A DNA stretch of 64,000 nt from Oxalobacteraceae bacterium AB_14. Lineage in GTDB: Bacteria > Pseudomonadota > Gammaproteobacteria > Burkholderiales > Burkholderiaceae_D. The stretch covers positions 2,837,093 to 2,901,092 of the forward strand of contig KB906725.1 in the NCBI GenBank assembly GCA_000381565.1. The letters run 5' to 3'. The position numbers and the translations under genes are program-made. A model generated the notes under the pieces. That model had not been told where the DNA came from. It did no database searches and saw nothing but the letters and a program-made list of their open reading frames with translations. How positions within the stretch are numbered: the stretch's first letter is position 1; each line of letters begins with the position of its first letter. Of the stretch, positions 1 to 8,754 are shown piece by piece.

Positions 1-700
1 GCTGGGCGCGCGAGATTTCCGTCTCCAGCAGCTGCTCGTGCAGGTGGCGCCGGTTGTAGCAGCCGGTCAGCGGATCGCGCACCGACAGGTTCTTGAGCAC
101 CGTTTGCGCGCTGTATTCGTCGCGCAGCAGCAACTGGTAGCGGCGCGCGGCCACGTAGCCGAACACATTGGTCAGCGTCAGCAGCGCCGCCATCGTGGCC
201 AGCTCGACCCGGCGCAGGCCGCCCAGCTGCTCGGCCAGCACGATGAAGCCCAGCGTGGCCGGGGCGGCGATCGCGGCCGCGTACAGCAGGCGGTTGGGAA
301 TGTAGATGTAGATCACGATGACGACGATGGACATCGAAATCGCGTGCAGCGAAAACTCGCTGGGGCGCAGCGCGGCGATCAGCAGGAAGCCGGCCGCGCC
401 CGCCATCTCGACCACGCTGGCCACGCCGCGCGTGACGGGGAGGGAATCGGGCCGGCGCCGCAGCAGCACCAGGCCGCCCAGCGCGGTGGCCGCCACCAGC
501 AGGCGCGCGCCGGCCAGCACCGCCGTGCGCAGGCTGTAGCCCAGCCAGATCGCGTCGGTGACGGCAAAGCACAGGTAGAACAGGGAGCAGAAGACAAAGG
601 TCACGCGCAATTGCGCCTGCGTCATCGCCAGATGGTGGCGCAGGAAGGCGCGTTCGGCCGTGGCGTCGCTGAATTCGCAGCGCAGGGTGGCCATCTCCAT
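1..700 (-). CDS. Membrane-bound diguanylate cyclase (GGDEF), C-terminus outside window
   Basis: Read on the minus strand from ATG at 700 (a second ATG lies two codons later). About 190 residues with roughly six hydrophobic segments are followed by the opening of a GGDEF domain, recognisable from the motif SVRDPLTGCYNRRH just before the window edge. The GGDEF active site itself is not visible. The family makes cyclic di-GMP from two GTP, with the membrane part acting as an input module. The sequence shows the MASE-like membrane region and the typical GGDEF entry motif, so the class is secure, while signal and catalytic competence cannot be judged. It is a single gene followed by a separate sensor kinase on the same strand. 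Confidence 0.85.
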   Translation of the reverse strand, partial: MEMATLRCEFSDATAERAFLRHHLAMTQAQLRVTFVFCSLFYLCFAVTDAIWLGYSLRTAVLAGARLLVAATALGGLVLLRRRPDSLPVTRGVASVVEMAGAAGFLLIAALRPSEFSLHAISMSIVVIVIYIYIPNRLLYAAAIAAPATLGFIVLAEQLGGLRRVELATMAALLTLTNVFGYVAARRYQLLLRDEYSAQTVLKNLSVRDPLTGCYNRRHLHEQLLETEISRAQ

Positions 701-828
701 CTTCGCAGGCTGGGCAGGATGTGGGTGCACGGGACTAGTCTCTCCGCTGGGCGCCGGCTGTTTGCCGGTCTGATACAACCTATTATACGGCTGCAATAAT
801 TGCGCAAAGGAAAATTGTTGAGTCCGGG

Positions 829-3024
829 TCACAGTGGGGCCACCCGTGGCAGGCGCATGGAGAAGGTGGTGCCGGCGCCCGGCTGGCTGGCGACGTCGAT
901 GCGGCCGCCCAGCACGCCGGTGACGATGTTGTGTGTGATGTACAAACCCAGGCCCGAACCGCCGGCGCCGAGCCGGGTCGTGAAGAAGGGATCGTAGATG
1001 CGCGGCAGGTTGGCGCCCGGGATGCCGTCGCCATCGTCGCTCACCGAAATGGCGATCTCGCCGTTGCCGGCGTCCTGCGCCCGGATCGTGATGGTGCCGT
1101 GGCCGCGGCCGTTGAAGCCGTGGGTGACGCAGTTGTCGATCAGGTTTTCCAGCGCCTGGATCAGCGGGCCGGGATAGCTGTCGAGCTCCAGCCAGTGTTC
1201 GACCTCCTCGACCAGCACCAGTCCATGCTGCTCGATCGCGGCCTGGGTCGATTGCAGCAACTGGGCCACCAGGTCGCCCAGCACGAAGTGGCTGCGCTGC
1301 GAGCTGGCGCTGTCGACCGCGATGCGGCGGAAGCCGTCCACCAGCGCGGCGGCGCGGTTCAGGTTGCGCAGCACCACGGCGTCGGCGTCGGCCGCCTGTT
1401 GCAGATAGCTTTCCAGCACCGAGCGCCGCAGCCCGCCTTCCAGGTCGCGCCGCAGTTCGGCCGTGCGTTCGCTCATGCTGCCGGCCATGGTCAGGCAGTT
1501 GCCGATCGGCGTGTTCAGTTCGTGGGCCACGCCGGCCACCAGCGCGCCCAGCGCCGCCAGCTTGTCGCGCCGCACCAGTTCTTCCTGCGTCAGGCTGAGA
1601 TTGTCCAGCGCCGTGGTCAGCTCTTCGTTGGCGTGCTCCGCTTCCTCTTTCGCGCGCAGCAGCTCGGCGGTGCGCGCCTGCACCAGCTCTTCCAGGTGTT
1701 CGCGGTGGCGCAGCAGTTCGGCCTCGCGCCGGGTGCTGGCGATGGCGATGCCGGCCAGGTGGCTGGCGGCCTTGATCAGGCGGCGGTGGTCCTCGGTCGG
1801 GCTGCGCGGTTCGCGGTAGTACATGGCGAAGCTGCCCATCACCGTGCCGGGGTCGAGCAGGATGGGCATGGCCCAGCAGGCGCGCAGGCCGTACTGGACG
1901 GCGATATCCTTGTACGGCGCCCACAGCGGATCGTGGTAGGTGTCGCTGACCACCACGGTTTCCTTGCGGTGCACTGCGGTGCCGCAGGAGCCGGCCACCG
2001 GGCCGGCCGCCAGGCCGTGGATGGCCGCCATGTACTCGGCCGGCATGTTGGGACCGGCGGCGCTCAACAGCGTGACACCGTCGGCCGCCACCAGCATCAC
2101 CGTGCACAGCACCGGTGGCGCCTGCGATTCGATCAGCAGGGTCAGGCGTTCCAGCGTGTCGCCCAGCGGCGCGCCGCGCGCGATCATTTCCAGTACCTGG
2201 TTCTTGCCGTCGCGCAGTTGTTCGGACAGCTTGCGGCTGCTGATGTCGACGATGCGCACATGCATCAGGCGGTGTTCGGGCGTGTTCAGCGGCACCATGC
2301 GCAGTTCGCACGGGATTTGGCGGCCGGAACTGTGCAGCACCGACAGCTCGAACACCTGGACCCCGCCGGCCATCACCTGGTCGACATAGCCGGCGAAGGC
2401 TTCGGCCGAGCCGCGGCCGTCGGGCTGCTGCGGCGGGCACAGCGCGGGCAGGGTCGCCTGCACCAGCTCGGTCTCGGTGGCGCCGAACAGGATGCGGGTC
2501 TGGCGGTTGACGTCCAGCACGCGGTTGCTGCCGCGCTGCATCAGCAGGATGGCGTCCGGCGAGCCGGACAGCATGTGATGGTAATTGACTTCCAGCGTCG
2601 CCATGGTCGGCATGTCGGCCGCCGGCGGGGCCGGCGAGATCGCCTTCAGTTCCAGCAGCACGCGTTCGGCGATGTCTTCGGTGGGCAGCGACAGCGGCAG
2701 GTAGGCGTTGACGCCGGCTTCGCGGGCGCGCTCGTGCTCGTCGGGACCGGGGCTGGCGGACAGCAGGAACAACGGCAGCTGGTCGCCGCAGGCGGCGCGC
2801 ATGCGCAGGCACAGTTCCAGCCGCGCGCTGCCGGCCAGCGCGACGTCGAGCAGGGCCAGCGCGACCTTGCCGCTGGCGGCCAGCGCCAGCGCCTCGTCGC
2901 CGCGCCGCACCAGTTCGACCCCCAAGCCATGGCGGGCCAGCATGATACGGAGCAGGGCGAGATCGAAGTTCGTGTTGGTGGCGATCAACACGATGTTGGG
3001 CTGATGGGGGAGTGACGGCTGCAT
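829..3024 (-). CDS. REC-PAS-GAF histidine kinase
   Basis: A 731-residue soluble sensor kinase. The N-terminal receiver-like domain has an Asp at about residue 60 (motif ALALLDVAL). A PAS domain follows at about 140-270, then a GAF domain at about 280-440 and a coiled-coil linker. The HisKA box GVAHELNTPIGN has the phospho-accepting His at about residue 501. The HATPase domain carries NLIDNC, DDGDGIPG and GSGLGLYI motifs. No membrane segment is seen, so sensing is cytoplasmic. The receiver at the N-terminus suggests it is itself the target of a phosphorelay. No response regulator lies next to it, so its partner is unknown. Confidence 0.9.
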   Translation of the reverse strand: MQPSLPHQPNIVLIATNTNFDLALLRIMLARHGLGVELVRRGDEALALAASGKVALALLDVALAGSARLELCLRMRAACGDQLPLFLLSASPGPDEHERAREAGVNAYLPLSLPTEDIAERVLLELKAISPAPPAADMPTMATLEVNYHHMLSGSPDAILLMQRGSNRVLDVNRQTRILFGATETELVQATLPALCPPQQPDGRGSAEAFAGYVDQVMAGGVQVFELSVLHSSGRQIPCELRMVPLNTPEHRLMHVRIVDISSRKLSEQLRDGKNQVLEMIARGAPLGDTLERLTLLIESQAPPVLCTVMLVAADGVTLLSAAGPNMPAEYMAAIHGLAAGPVAGSCGTAVHRKETVVVSDTYHDPLWAPYKDIAVQYGLRACWAMPILLDPGTVMGSFAMYYREPRSPTEDHRRLIKAASHLAGIAIASTRREAELLRHREHLEELVQARTAELLRAKEEAEHANEELTTALDNLSLTQEELVRRDKLAALGALVAGVAHELNTPIGNCLTMAGSMSERTAELRRDLEGGLRRSVLESYLQQAADADAVVLRNLNRAAALVDGFRRIAVDSASSQRSHFVLGDLVAQLLQSTQAAIEQHGLVLVEEVEHWLELDSYPGPLIQALENLIDNCVTHGFNGRGHGTITIRAQDAGNGEIAISVSDDGDGIPGANLPRIYDPFFTTRLGAGGSGLGLYITHNIVTGVLGGRIDVASQPGAGTTFSMRLPRVAPL

Positions 3025-3086
3025 GGGTGAGGGTTACGCTCCGCAGTACCTGATAACAGCCAGTGTCACAGGATGGGCGGGCCGGG

Positions 3087-3524
3087 TCAAGCCTTTCTGC
3101 TGGCCTGGGCCGCCGCCAGCGCGGCCTCGTCCTGGGCTTGCCGGATCAGCGGGAAGTTGTCCTCGATCCAGTCGACCAGCAATTCCAGCCGCTCGGCCGC
3201 CTGCCGCCCCAGCGGCGTCAGGCTGTATTCGACGTGCGGCGGCACCACCTGGTGCGCCACCCGCAGCACCATGCCGTCGGTGGCCAGCGCGTCCAGGGTC
3301 TGCGCCAGCATCTTCTCGCTGACGCCGCCGATCTCCCTGCGCAGCTGGCTGAAACGGTGGGTGCCGTCCAACAGCACCACCAGCACCAGCACGCCCCAGC
3401 GGCTGGTGATATGCCCGAGCACGAGGCGCGACGGACATTCGGCCGCCAGCACGTGGGCGCGCGGGTGGACCAGATTGCCGGCCAGCGCCTTGCGCAGGGA
3501 GCGGCTGGATTTGCTTGGGCTCAT
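3087..3524 (-). CDS. HxlR-family transcriptional regulator
   Basis: 145 residues with the HxlR winged-helix pattern: a Cys-Pro near residue 30 (AECPSRL), the helix SRWGVLVLVVLLDGTHRFSQ, then GVSEKMLAQTLDAL and PPHVEYSLTPLGR. Members are small DNA-binding proteins, often redox or electrophile responsive through the conserved cysteine. It is divergent from a predicted NAD(P)H-dependent reductase (3651-4499), a very common pairing in which the regulator controls both itself and the reductase. The repeat-rich 127-bp gap between them holds a likely operator. The inducing compound cannot be read from the sequence. Confidence 0.92.
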   Translation of the reverse strand: MSPSKSSRSLRKALAGNLVHPRAHVLAAECPSRLVLGHITSRWGVLVLVVLLDGTHRFSQLRREIGGVSEKMLAQTLDALATDGMVLRVAHQVVPPHVEYSLTPLGRQAAERLELLVDWIEDNFPLIRQAQDEAALAAAQASRKA

Positions 3525-3547
3525 ATTGTTCTTCCTTCGGTCAGTGA

Positions 3548-3584
3548 TACTTACAAAATTGTACGTACTTACAATTCGTAAGTA
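3548..3584. promoter_or_regulatory. Probable HxlR operator: direct and inverted TACTTAC repeats
   Basis: TACTTACAA occurs at 3548 and again at 3566, an 18-bp period. The second copy forms a perfect inverted repeat, TACTTAC-AATTC-GTAAGTA (3566-3584). It lies between the divergent HxlR gene and the reductase gene, so it can serve both promoters. Assignment to the HxlR protein is by position only. Confidence 0.65.
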
Positions 3585-3650
3585 TAGGTCTTATTATAGG
3601 CCCAACCGCGCGGAAACCTCCCCGTGGCAGCCTATTCGAAGGAAAACAAC

Positions 3651-4499
3651 ATGATTATCGTTACTGGTGCAAGCGGCCAACTGGGCCGTCTGGTGATCGC
3701 CCGCCTGCTGAAAACCGTCCCCGCCGCGCAGATCGTCGCCGCCGTGCGCGATGTCGCCAAGGCGGCCGACCTGGCCGCGCAAGGCGTGCAGGTGCGGCGC
3801 GCCGACTACGCCGATGCGGCCTCGCTGGATGCCGCCTTCCTGGGCGCGAGCAAGGTGCTGCTGATCTCGTCGAGCGAACTGGGCCAGCGCGTGCCGCAGC
3901 ACCGCAACGTCATCGACGCCGCCGTGCGCGCCAAGGTCGGGCTGCTGGCCTACACCAGCGTGCTGCATGCGGACACTTCGACGCTGGCGCTGGCCGCCGA
4001 GCATCGCGAGACCGAGGCGGCGGTGCGCGCGTCCGGCCTGCCATACACTTTGCTGCGCAACGGCTGGTACGTGGAAAACTACACGGCCGGCCTGGGCGGG
4101 GCGCTGGCGCATGGCGCGCTGGCCGGCGGCGCGGGGGAAGGGCGGATCGCGGCGGCGGCCCGCGCCGATTACGCCGACGCGGCGGCGGCCGTGCTGTCCA
4201 GCGCGCAGGCGGTCGAGCAGGTGTACGAGCTGGCGGGGGATCATGCTTTCACGCTGGGCGAGCTGGCGGACGAAGTGTCGCGCCAGTCGGGCAAGCAGAT
4301 CCCTTTCCATAACCTGCCGCGGCAGGAGTATCGCGAGATGCTGGTGGGTGTGGGCTTGCCGGCGCCGCTGGCCGAGCTGATCGCCGATTCGGATGCGCAG
4401 GCCGCCCAGGGCGCGCTGGATGATCGCAGCGGCACGCTGGGCCGGCTGATCGGCCGTCCGACCATCACGCTGGCGGCGGCCGTCAAAGCGGCGCTGTAA
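3651..4499 (+). CDS. NmrA/QorB-like NAD(P)H-binding oxidoreductase
   Basis: 282 residues from ATG 3651, chosen because an AAGGAA ribosome site lies just upstream and the Rossmann motif MIIVTGASGQLGRLV starts immediately. It is an atypical short-chain dehydrogenase of the NmrA/QorB type (quinone reductase-like). The glycine-rich GxxGxxG is present, but the classical YxxxK pair is not obvious. Related proteins reduce quinones or sense NADPH. It is divergent from the HxlR regulator, which probably induces it under electrophile or quinone stress. The exact substrate is inferred only from the family. Confidence 0.85.
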   Translation: MIIVTGASGQLGRLVIARLLKTVPAAQIVAAVRDVAKAADLAAQGVQVRRADYADAASLDAAFLGASKVLLISSSELGQRVPQHRNVIDAAVRAKVGLLAYTSVLHADTSTLALAAEHRETEAAVRASGLPYTLLRNGWYVENYTAGLGGALAHGALAGGAGEGRIAAAARADYADAAAAVLSSAQAVEQVYELAGDHAFTLGELADEVSRQSGKQIPFHNLPRQEYREMLVGVGLPAPLAELIADSDAQAAQGALDDRSGTLGRLIGRPTITLAAAVKAAL

Positions 4500-4501
4500 T
4501 G

Positions 4502-4566
4502 AAAAAAGCCTCCCATCTGGACAGAGCGCGATCTTGAGCGCGTTCTGCCTGATGGGAGGCTTTTTT
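4502..4566 (-). terminator. Terminator of tRNA-Leu copy 1
   Basis: A-run and GCCTCCCATC (4502-4517) pair with GATGGGAGGC plus T-run (4551-4566), with a second GC-rich inner stem. It sits just 3' of the tRNA on the minus strand. The A/T runs at both ends also make it able to stop the convergent reductase gene ending at 4499. Confidence 0.9.
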
Positions 4567-4577
4567 GCGGAATTCTG

Positions 4578-4662
4578 TGGTGCCCACGGAGGGACTCGAA
4601 CCCCCACACCTTGCGGCACATGGACCTGAACCATGCGCGTCTACCAATTCCGCCACGTGGGC
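4578..4662 (-). tRNA. tRNA-Leu(CAG), copy 1
   Basis: An 85-nt gene on the minus strand. The 7-bp acceptor is GCCCACG/CGTGGGC, followed by discriminator A and an encoded CCA. The T-arm is GGTTCGAGTCC, and the anticodon loop TTCAGGT gives CAG. A long variable arm is typical for Leu. It is identical to the copies at 4843, 5103 and 8312 over the mature tRNA. Confidence 0.97.
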
Positions 4663-4788
4663 ACTGTTGCTGCTTTGCTGCTCTCTGCTGCGTGTTCTGC
4701 AACAGAGGCCCGAATCTTAAAGGAGGGCTGGCACCTCGTCAATAGAGTTTTCGTGCTTTTATGAAATAATTTCCGGCGAGGGACAATG

Positions 4789-4831
4789 AAAAAAGCCTCC
4801 ATCTGCTTTTCAGCTCGATGGAGGCTTTTTT
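4789..4831 (-). terminator. Terminator of tRNA-Leu copy 2
   Basis: A shorter hairpin than at the other copies: A-run plus GCCTCCAT (from 4789) pairs with ATGGAGGC plus T-run (to 4831). The outer arms are the same as in the other three terminators but the inner stem is replaced by a short TGCTTTTCAGCTC loop. Confidence 0.85.
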
Positions 4832-4842
4832 GCGGAATTTTT

Positions 4843-4927
4843 TGGTGCCCACGGAGGGACTCGAACCCCCACACCTTGCGGCACATGGACCTGAACCATG
4901 CGCGTCTACCAATTCCGCCACGTGGGC
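4843..4927 (-). tRNA. tRNA-Leu(CAG), copy 2
   Basis: The same 85-nt mature sequence as copy 1, 265 bp further along, with encoded CCA at 4843-4845 and 5' end at 4927. It has its own 3' terminator, so it may be transcribed as a single unit or as part of a tandem array. Confidence 0.97.
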
Positions 4928-5025
4928 ACTGTTACTGCGCTCTGCTGCGTGTTCTGCAACAGAGGCAGCATCATGCCGCATGGCGGCGCTGCCGTCAAGA
5001 GCGTAATGAAGCGACGTTGCAATGC

Positions 5026-5091
5026 AAAAAGCCTCCCATCTGGACAGCGCGCGATCTTGAGCGCGTTCTGCCTGATGGGAGGCTTTTTTTT
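5026..5091 (-). terminator. Terminator of tRNA-Leu copy 3
   Basis: AAAAAGCCTCCCATC (from 5026) pairs with GATGGGAGGC plus eight T (to 5091). The inner GCGCGC/GCGCG stem is as at copies 1 and 4. Confidence 0.88.
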
Positions 5092-5102
5092 GCGGAATTC
5101 TG

Positions 5103-5187
5103 TGGTGCCCACGGAGGGACTCGAACCCCCACACCTTGCGGCACATGGACCTGAACCATGCGCGTCTACCAATTCCGCCACGTGGGC
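5103..5187 (-). tRNA. tRNA-Leu(CAG), copy 3
   Basis: The same 85-nt mature sequence, with encoded CCA (5103-5105) and 5' end at 5187. It is the promoter-proximal member of the three-gene tandem on the minus strand. Upstream of it (5188-5386) there is no gene before the divergent kinase. Confidence 0.97.
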
Positions 5188-5386
5188 ACTGTTACTGCTC
5201 TCTGCCACATGTTCTGCAACAGAGGCCAGAATCATAGGGGAGCGGCGCATTGCCGTCAAGGGTGAAATGCTGATTTTTGATAAAGATTGCACCTGGCCAC
5301 ACGCCTGATTTGCTGCTTGCTTGTTTGCTCACACTTTCGTAAGCTCCTGAATGCTGGCCCCGTCATCTGAGGCAAAGGAGTAGGCG

Positions 5387-6991
<1,605 letters not shown>

Positions 6992-7118
6992 TGCCTGCCG
7001 GGCTCGCCATGCATGACTTTCGGCACTCTCCGTTCGCCGCGCCGCTGGCATAGCATGGTCCCCATCGACTCGCCGCATACGACACACGCGGCGGTCCCAC
7101 TTTTTTCGATGGGCGAAT

Positions 7119-8222
7119 ATGGTTACGCGACGCGATGTGATGATGCTGGGTCTGGGCGCGCCCTTGCTGGGCGCCTGTGGGGGCGGCGGCAATTCCGGCG
7201 GCGGGCGGGAAAACGTGGTCGCGTCGGCGATCGTGGAGGACGACTGGCGCACGGCGGCGCCGGAAAGCGAGGGCGTGGCGGCGGCCGCGATGCAAAACCT
7301 GCTGTCCGAGGGCGCGCAGATCCCGGAGATGCGCAGCCTGCTGGTGGTGCGCAACGGCAGCCTGATCGGCGAGCGCTACTACGCCGACGGCAAATCCTCC
7401 GACCTGCGCCACATCCGCTCGGCCACCAAGACCGTCGGCAGCCTGCTGGCAGGGCAGGCCATCGGCGACGGCAAGATACGCGGCGCCACGGCCACGTTGG
7501 GCGAGTTGCTGCCCAGGGAGCTGGCCAGGATTCCTGGCTCGGTGGCCGGCAATATCACGCTGGCCCAGGTGCTGCGCATGCGGAGCGGGCTGGAGTGGGA
7601 TGAGGATGTCCACATGCAGGAGTTGTTGCATACCCCCGACCTGACCAGCCTGGCGCTGGGCCTGCCGGTGGCGGCGCTGGGGCCGAACGGACCTTACTGG
7701 AACTACAACAGCGCCGTCTCGCATCTGGTGTCGCCCATCGTCGCCGATGCGTATGGCGAGGACACGCTGGCGGTCGCCACGCGCAAGCTGTTCGCGCCGC
7801 TCGGCATCCGCCAGGTGGCCTGGCAGCGCGACGCGACCGGCGCGATACTTGGCTCCTTCGGCTTGCAGCTGCGGGCGCGCGACCTGATGAAGCTGGCGTG
7901 GATGGCGCTCGACGGCGGTATGTGGCAGGGCAAGTCGGTGGTGCCGGCCGCCTGGCTGGCCGAGAGTTTTACCAATCATGTGCATATCGGCCCGATCGGC
8001 GATATGAGCGATGTCGGCTATGGCTATTTGTGGTGGCGCGGCATGCTGGGTGGTCACCAGGTGATCACCGCCTACGGTTTTGGCGGGCAGCTGGCCATGC
8101 TGGTGCCGGATTTGCGCATGACCATCGCCACGGCCGCGCTGTGGGACCTGCCTATCGACAAGGGTGGGGCGAACGAAGAACTGATCTTTAACCTGATCGG
8201 CCGCTTCCTGAGCAAGCTGTAG
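7119..8222 (+). CDS. Serine hydrolase of the beta-lactamase class C/esterase fold, lipoprotein
   Basis: 367 residues. The start has twin arginines (TRRDVMML) and a lipobox LLGAC with Cys20, so it is probably an envelope lipoprotein, perhaps exported by Tat. The SxxK motif is Ser101-Ala-Thr-Lys104 and the YxN/S-like motif is Tyr196-Asn-Ser198. Members include esterases, 6-aminohexanoate-dimer hydrolases and class C beta-lactamase relatives. Nothing here points to true antibiotic hydrolysis. It lies between the ethylene-receptor-like kinase and the detached tRNA-Leu copy, and its stop is only about 15 bp from the tRNA terminator, which both strands could share. Confidence 0.85.
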   Translation: MVTRRDVMMLGLGAPLLGACGGGGNSGGGRENVVASAIVEDDWRTAAPESEGVAAAAMQNLLSEGAQIPEMRSLLVVRNGSLIGERYYADGKSSDLRHIRSATKTVGSLLAGQAIGDGKIRGATATLGELLPRELARIPGSVAGNITLAQVLRMRSGLEWDEDVHMQELLHTPDLTSLALGLPVAALGPNGPYWNYNSAVSHLVSPIVADAYGEDTLAVATRKLFAPLGIRQVAWQRDATGAILGSFGLQLRARDLMKLAWMALDGGMWQGKSVVPAAWLAESFTNHVHIGPIGDMSDVGYGYLWWRGMLGGHQVITAYGFGGQLAMLVPDLRMTIATAALWDLPIDKGGANEELIFNLIGRFLSKL

Positions 8223-8235
8223 AGGCGCCGCAATG

Positions 8236-8300
8236 AAAAAAGCCTCCCATCTGAACAGAGCGCGATCTTGAGCGCGCTCTGTCTGATGGGAGGCTTTTTT
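8236..8300 (-). terminator. Terminator of tRNA-Leu copy 4
   Basis: The outer arms are A-run plus GCCTCCCATC and its complement. The inner arms ACAGAGCGCG/CGCGCTCTGT match perfectly, making this the best-paired of the four related terminators. It also faces the convergent hydrolase gene ending at 8222. Confidence 0.9.
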
Positions 8301-8311
8301 GCGGAATTTTT

Positions 8312-8396
8312 TGGTGCCCACGGAGGGACTCGAACCCCCACACCTTGCGGCACATGGACCTGAACCATGCGCGTCTACCAATTCCGCCACGTGGGC
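8312..8396 (-). tRNA. tRNA-Leu(CAG), copy 4 (detached)
   Basis: An 85-nt gene identical to copies 1-3, with encoded CCA at 8312-8314. It is separated from the tandem by about 3.1 kb containing two plus-strand genes. The flanking bases (GCGGAATT before the CCA side, the terminator beyond) are the same as at the other copies, so it is a true member of the same duplication series. Confidence 0.97.
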
Positions 8397-8754
8397 ACTG
8401 ATGCTTCTCAACAACTCTGCTATTATAACGACGGGGAGAGTTTTGCGCCAGATGAGCTTTCGCTCCTTACTGCACATCAACCCTGTCTAGCAGCTTGCAT
8501 TTCTACAAACCCTCACTTTGCCGCTGTTTTTCAACATTGTCGCTGCGAGAGACCAAGATTATAGAGGAATTTTGCGGGAAGTCAAACGCCACAACATAAA
8601 AAATCCGCTTGAATTCGCAAAACCGGTCGCAAATTAGTCAATCAGGGCGTTTCCAAGTACACTACGCCTGTCGTCGTGTCATATATATGCACCTGACGAT
8701 TTTGCCAGGCCGGATTTCCTCTGAACACTGTCAATAATAACTACAGAAATACTT
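8397..8754. other. Intergenic region between tRNA-Leu copy 4 and rnr
   Basis: 358 bp without a convincing gene, and richer in A+T than the surroundings. It must hold the tRNA promoter (minus strand) and the rnr promoter (plus strand). No clear -35/-10 pair or structured RNA could be picked out by eye. Confidence 0.6.

Noticed and set aside
931..3015. Very long open frame on the plus strand opposite the REC-PAS-GAF kinase
   Set aside because: Composition is rich in Gln, His, Arg and Ala with no domain, the mirror image of a high-GC gene. The opposite strand has full kinase motifs.
4739..5308. Open frames with repeated PRRDSNPHTLRHMDLNHARL-like or HVAELVDAHGSGPCAARCGG-like text
   Set aside because: These are translations of the tRNA-Leu genes and terminators, a frequent source of false proteins.
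7119..8222. Calling the serine hydrolase an antibiotic-resistance beta-lactamase
   Set aside because: Only the general SxxK and YxN-like motifs are shared; esterases and amidases of the same fold are at least as likely.
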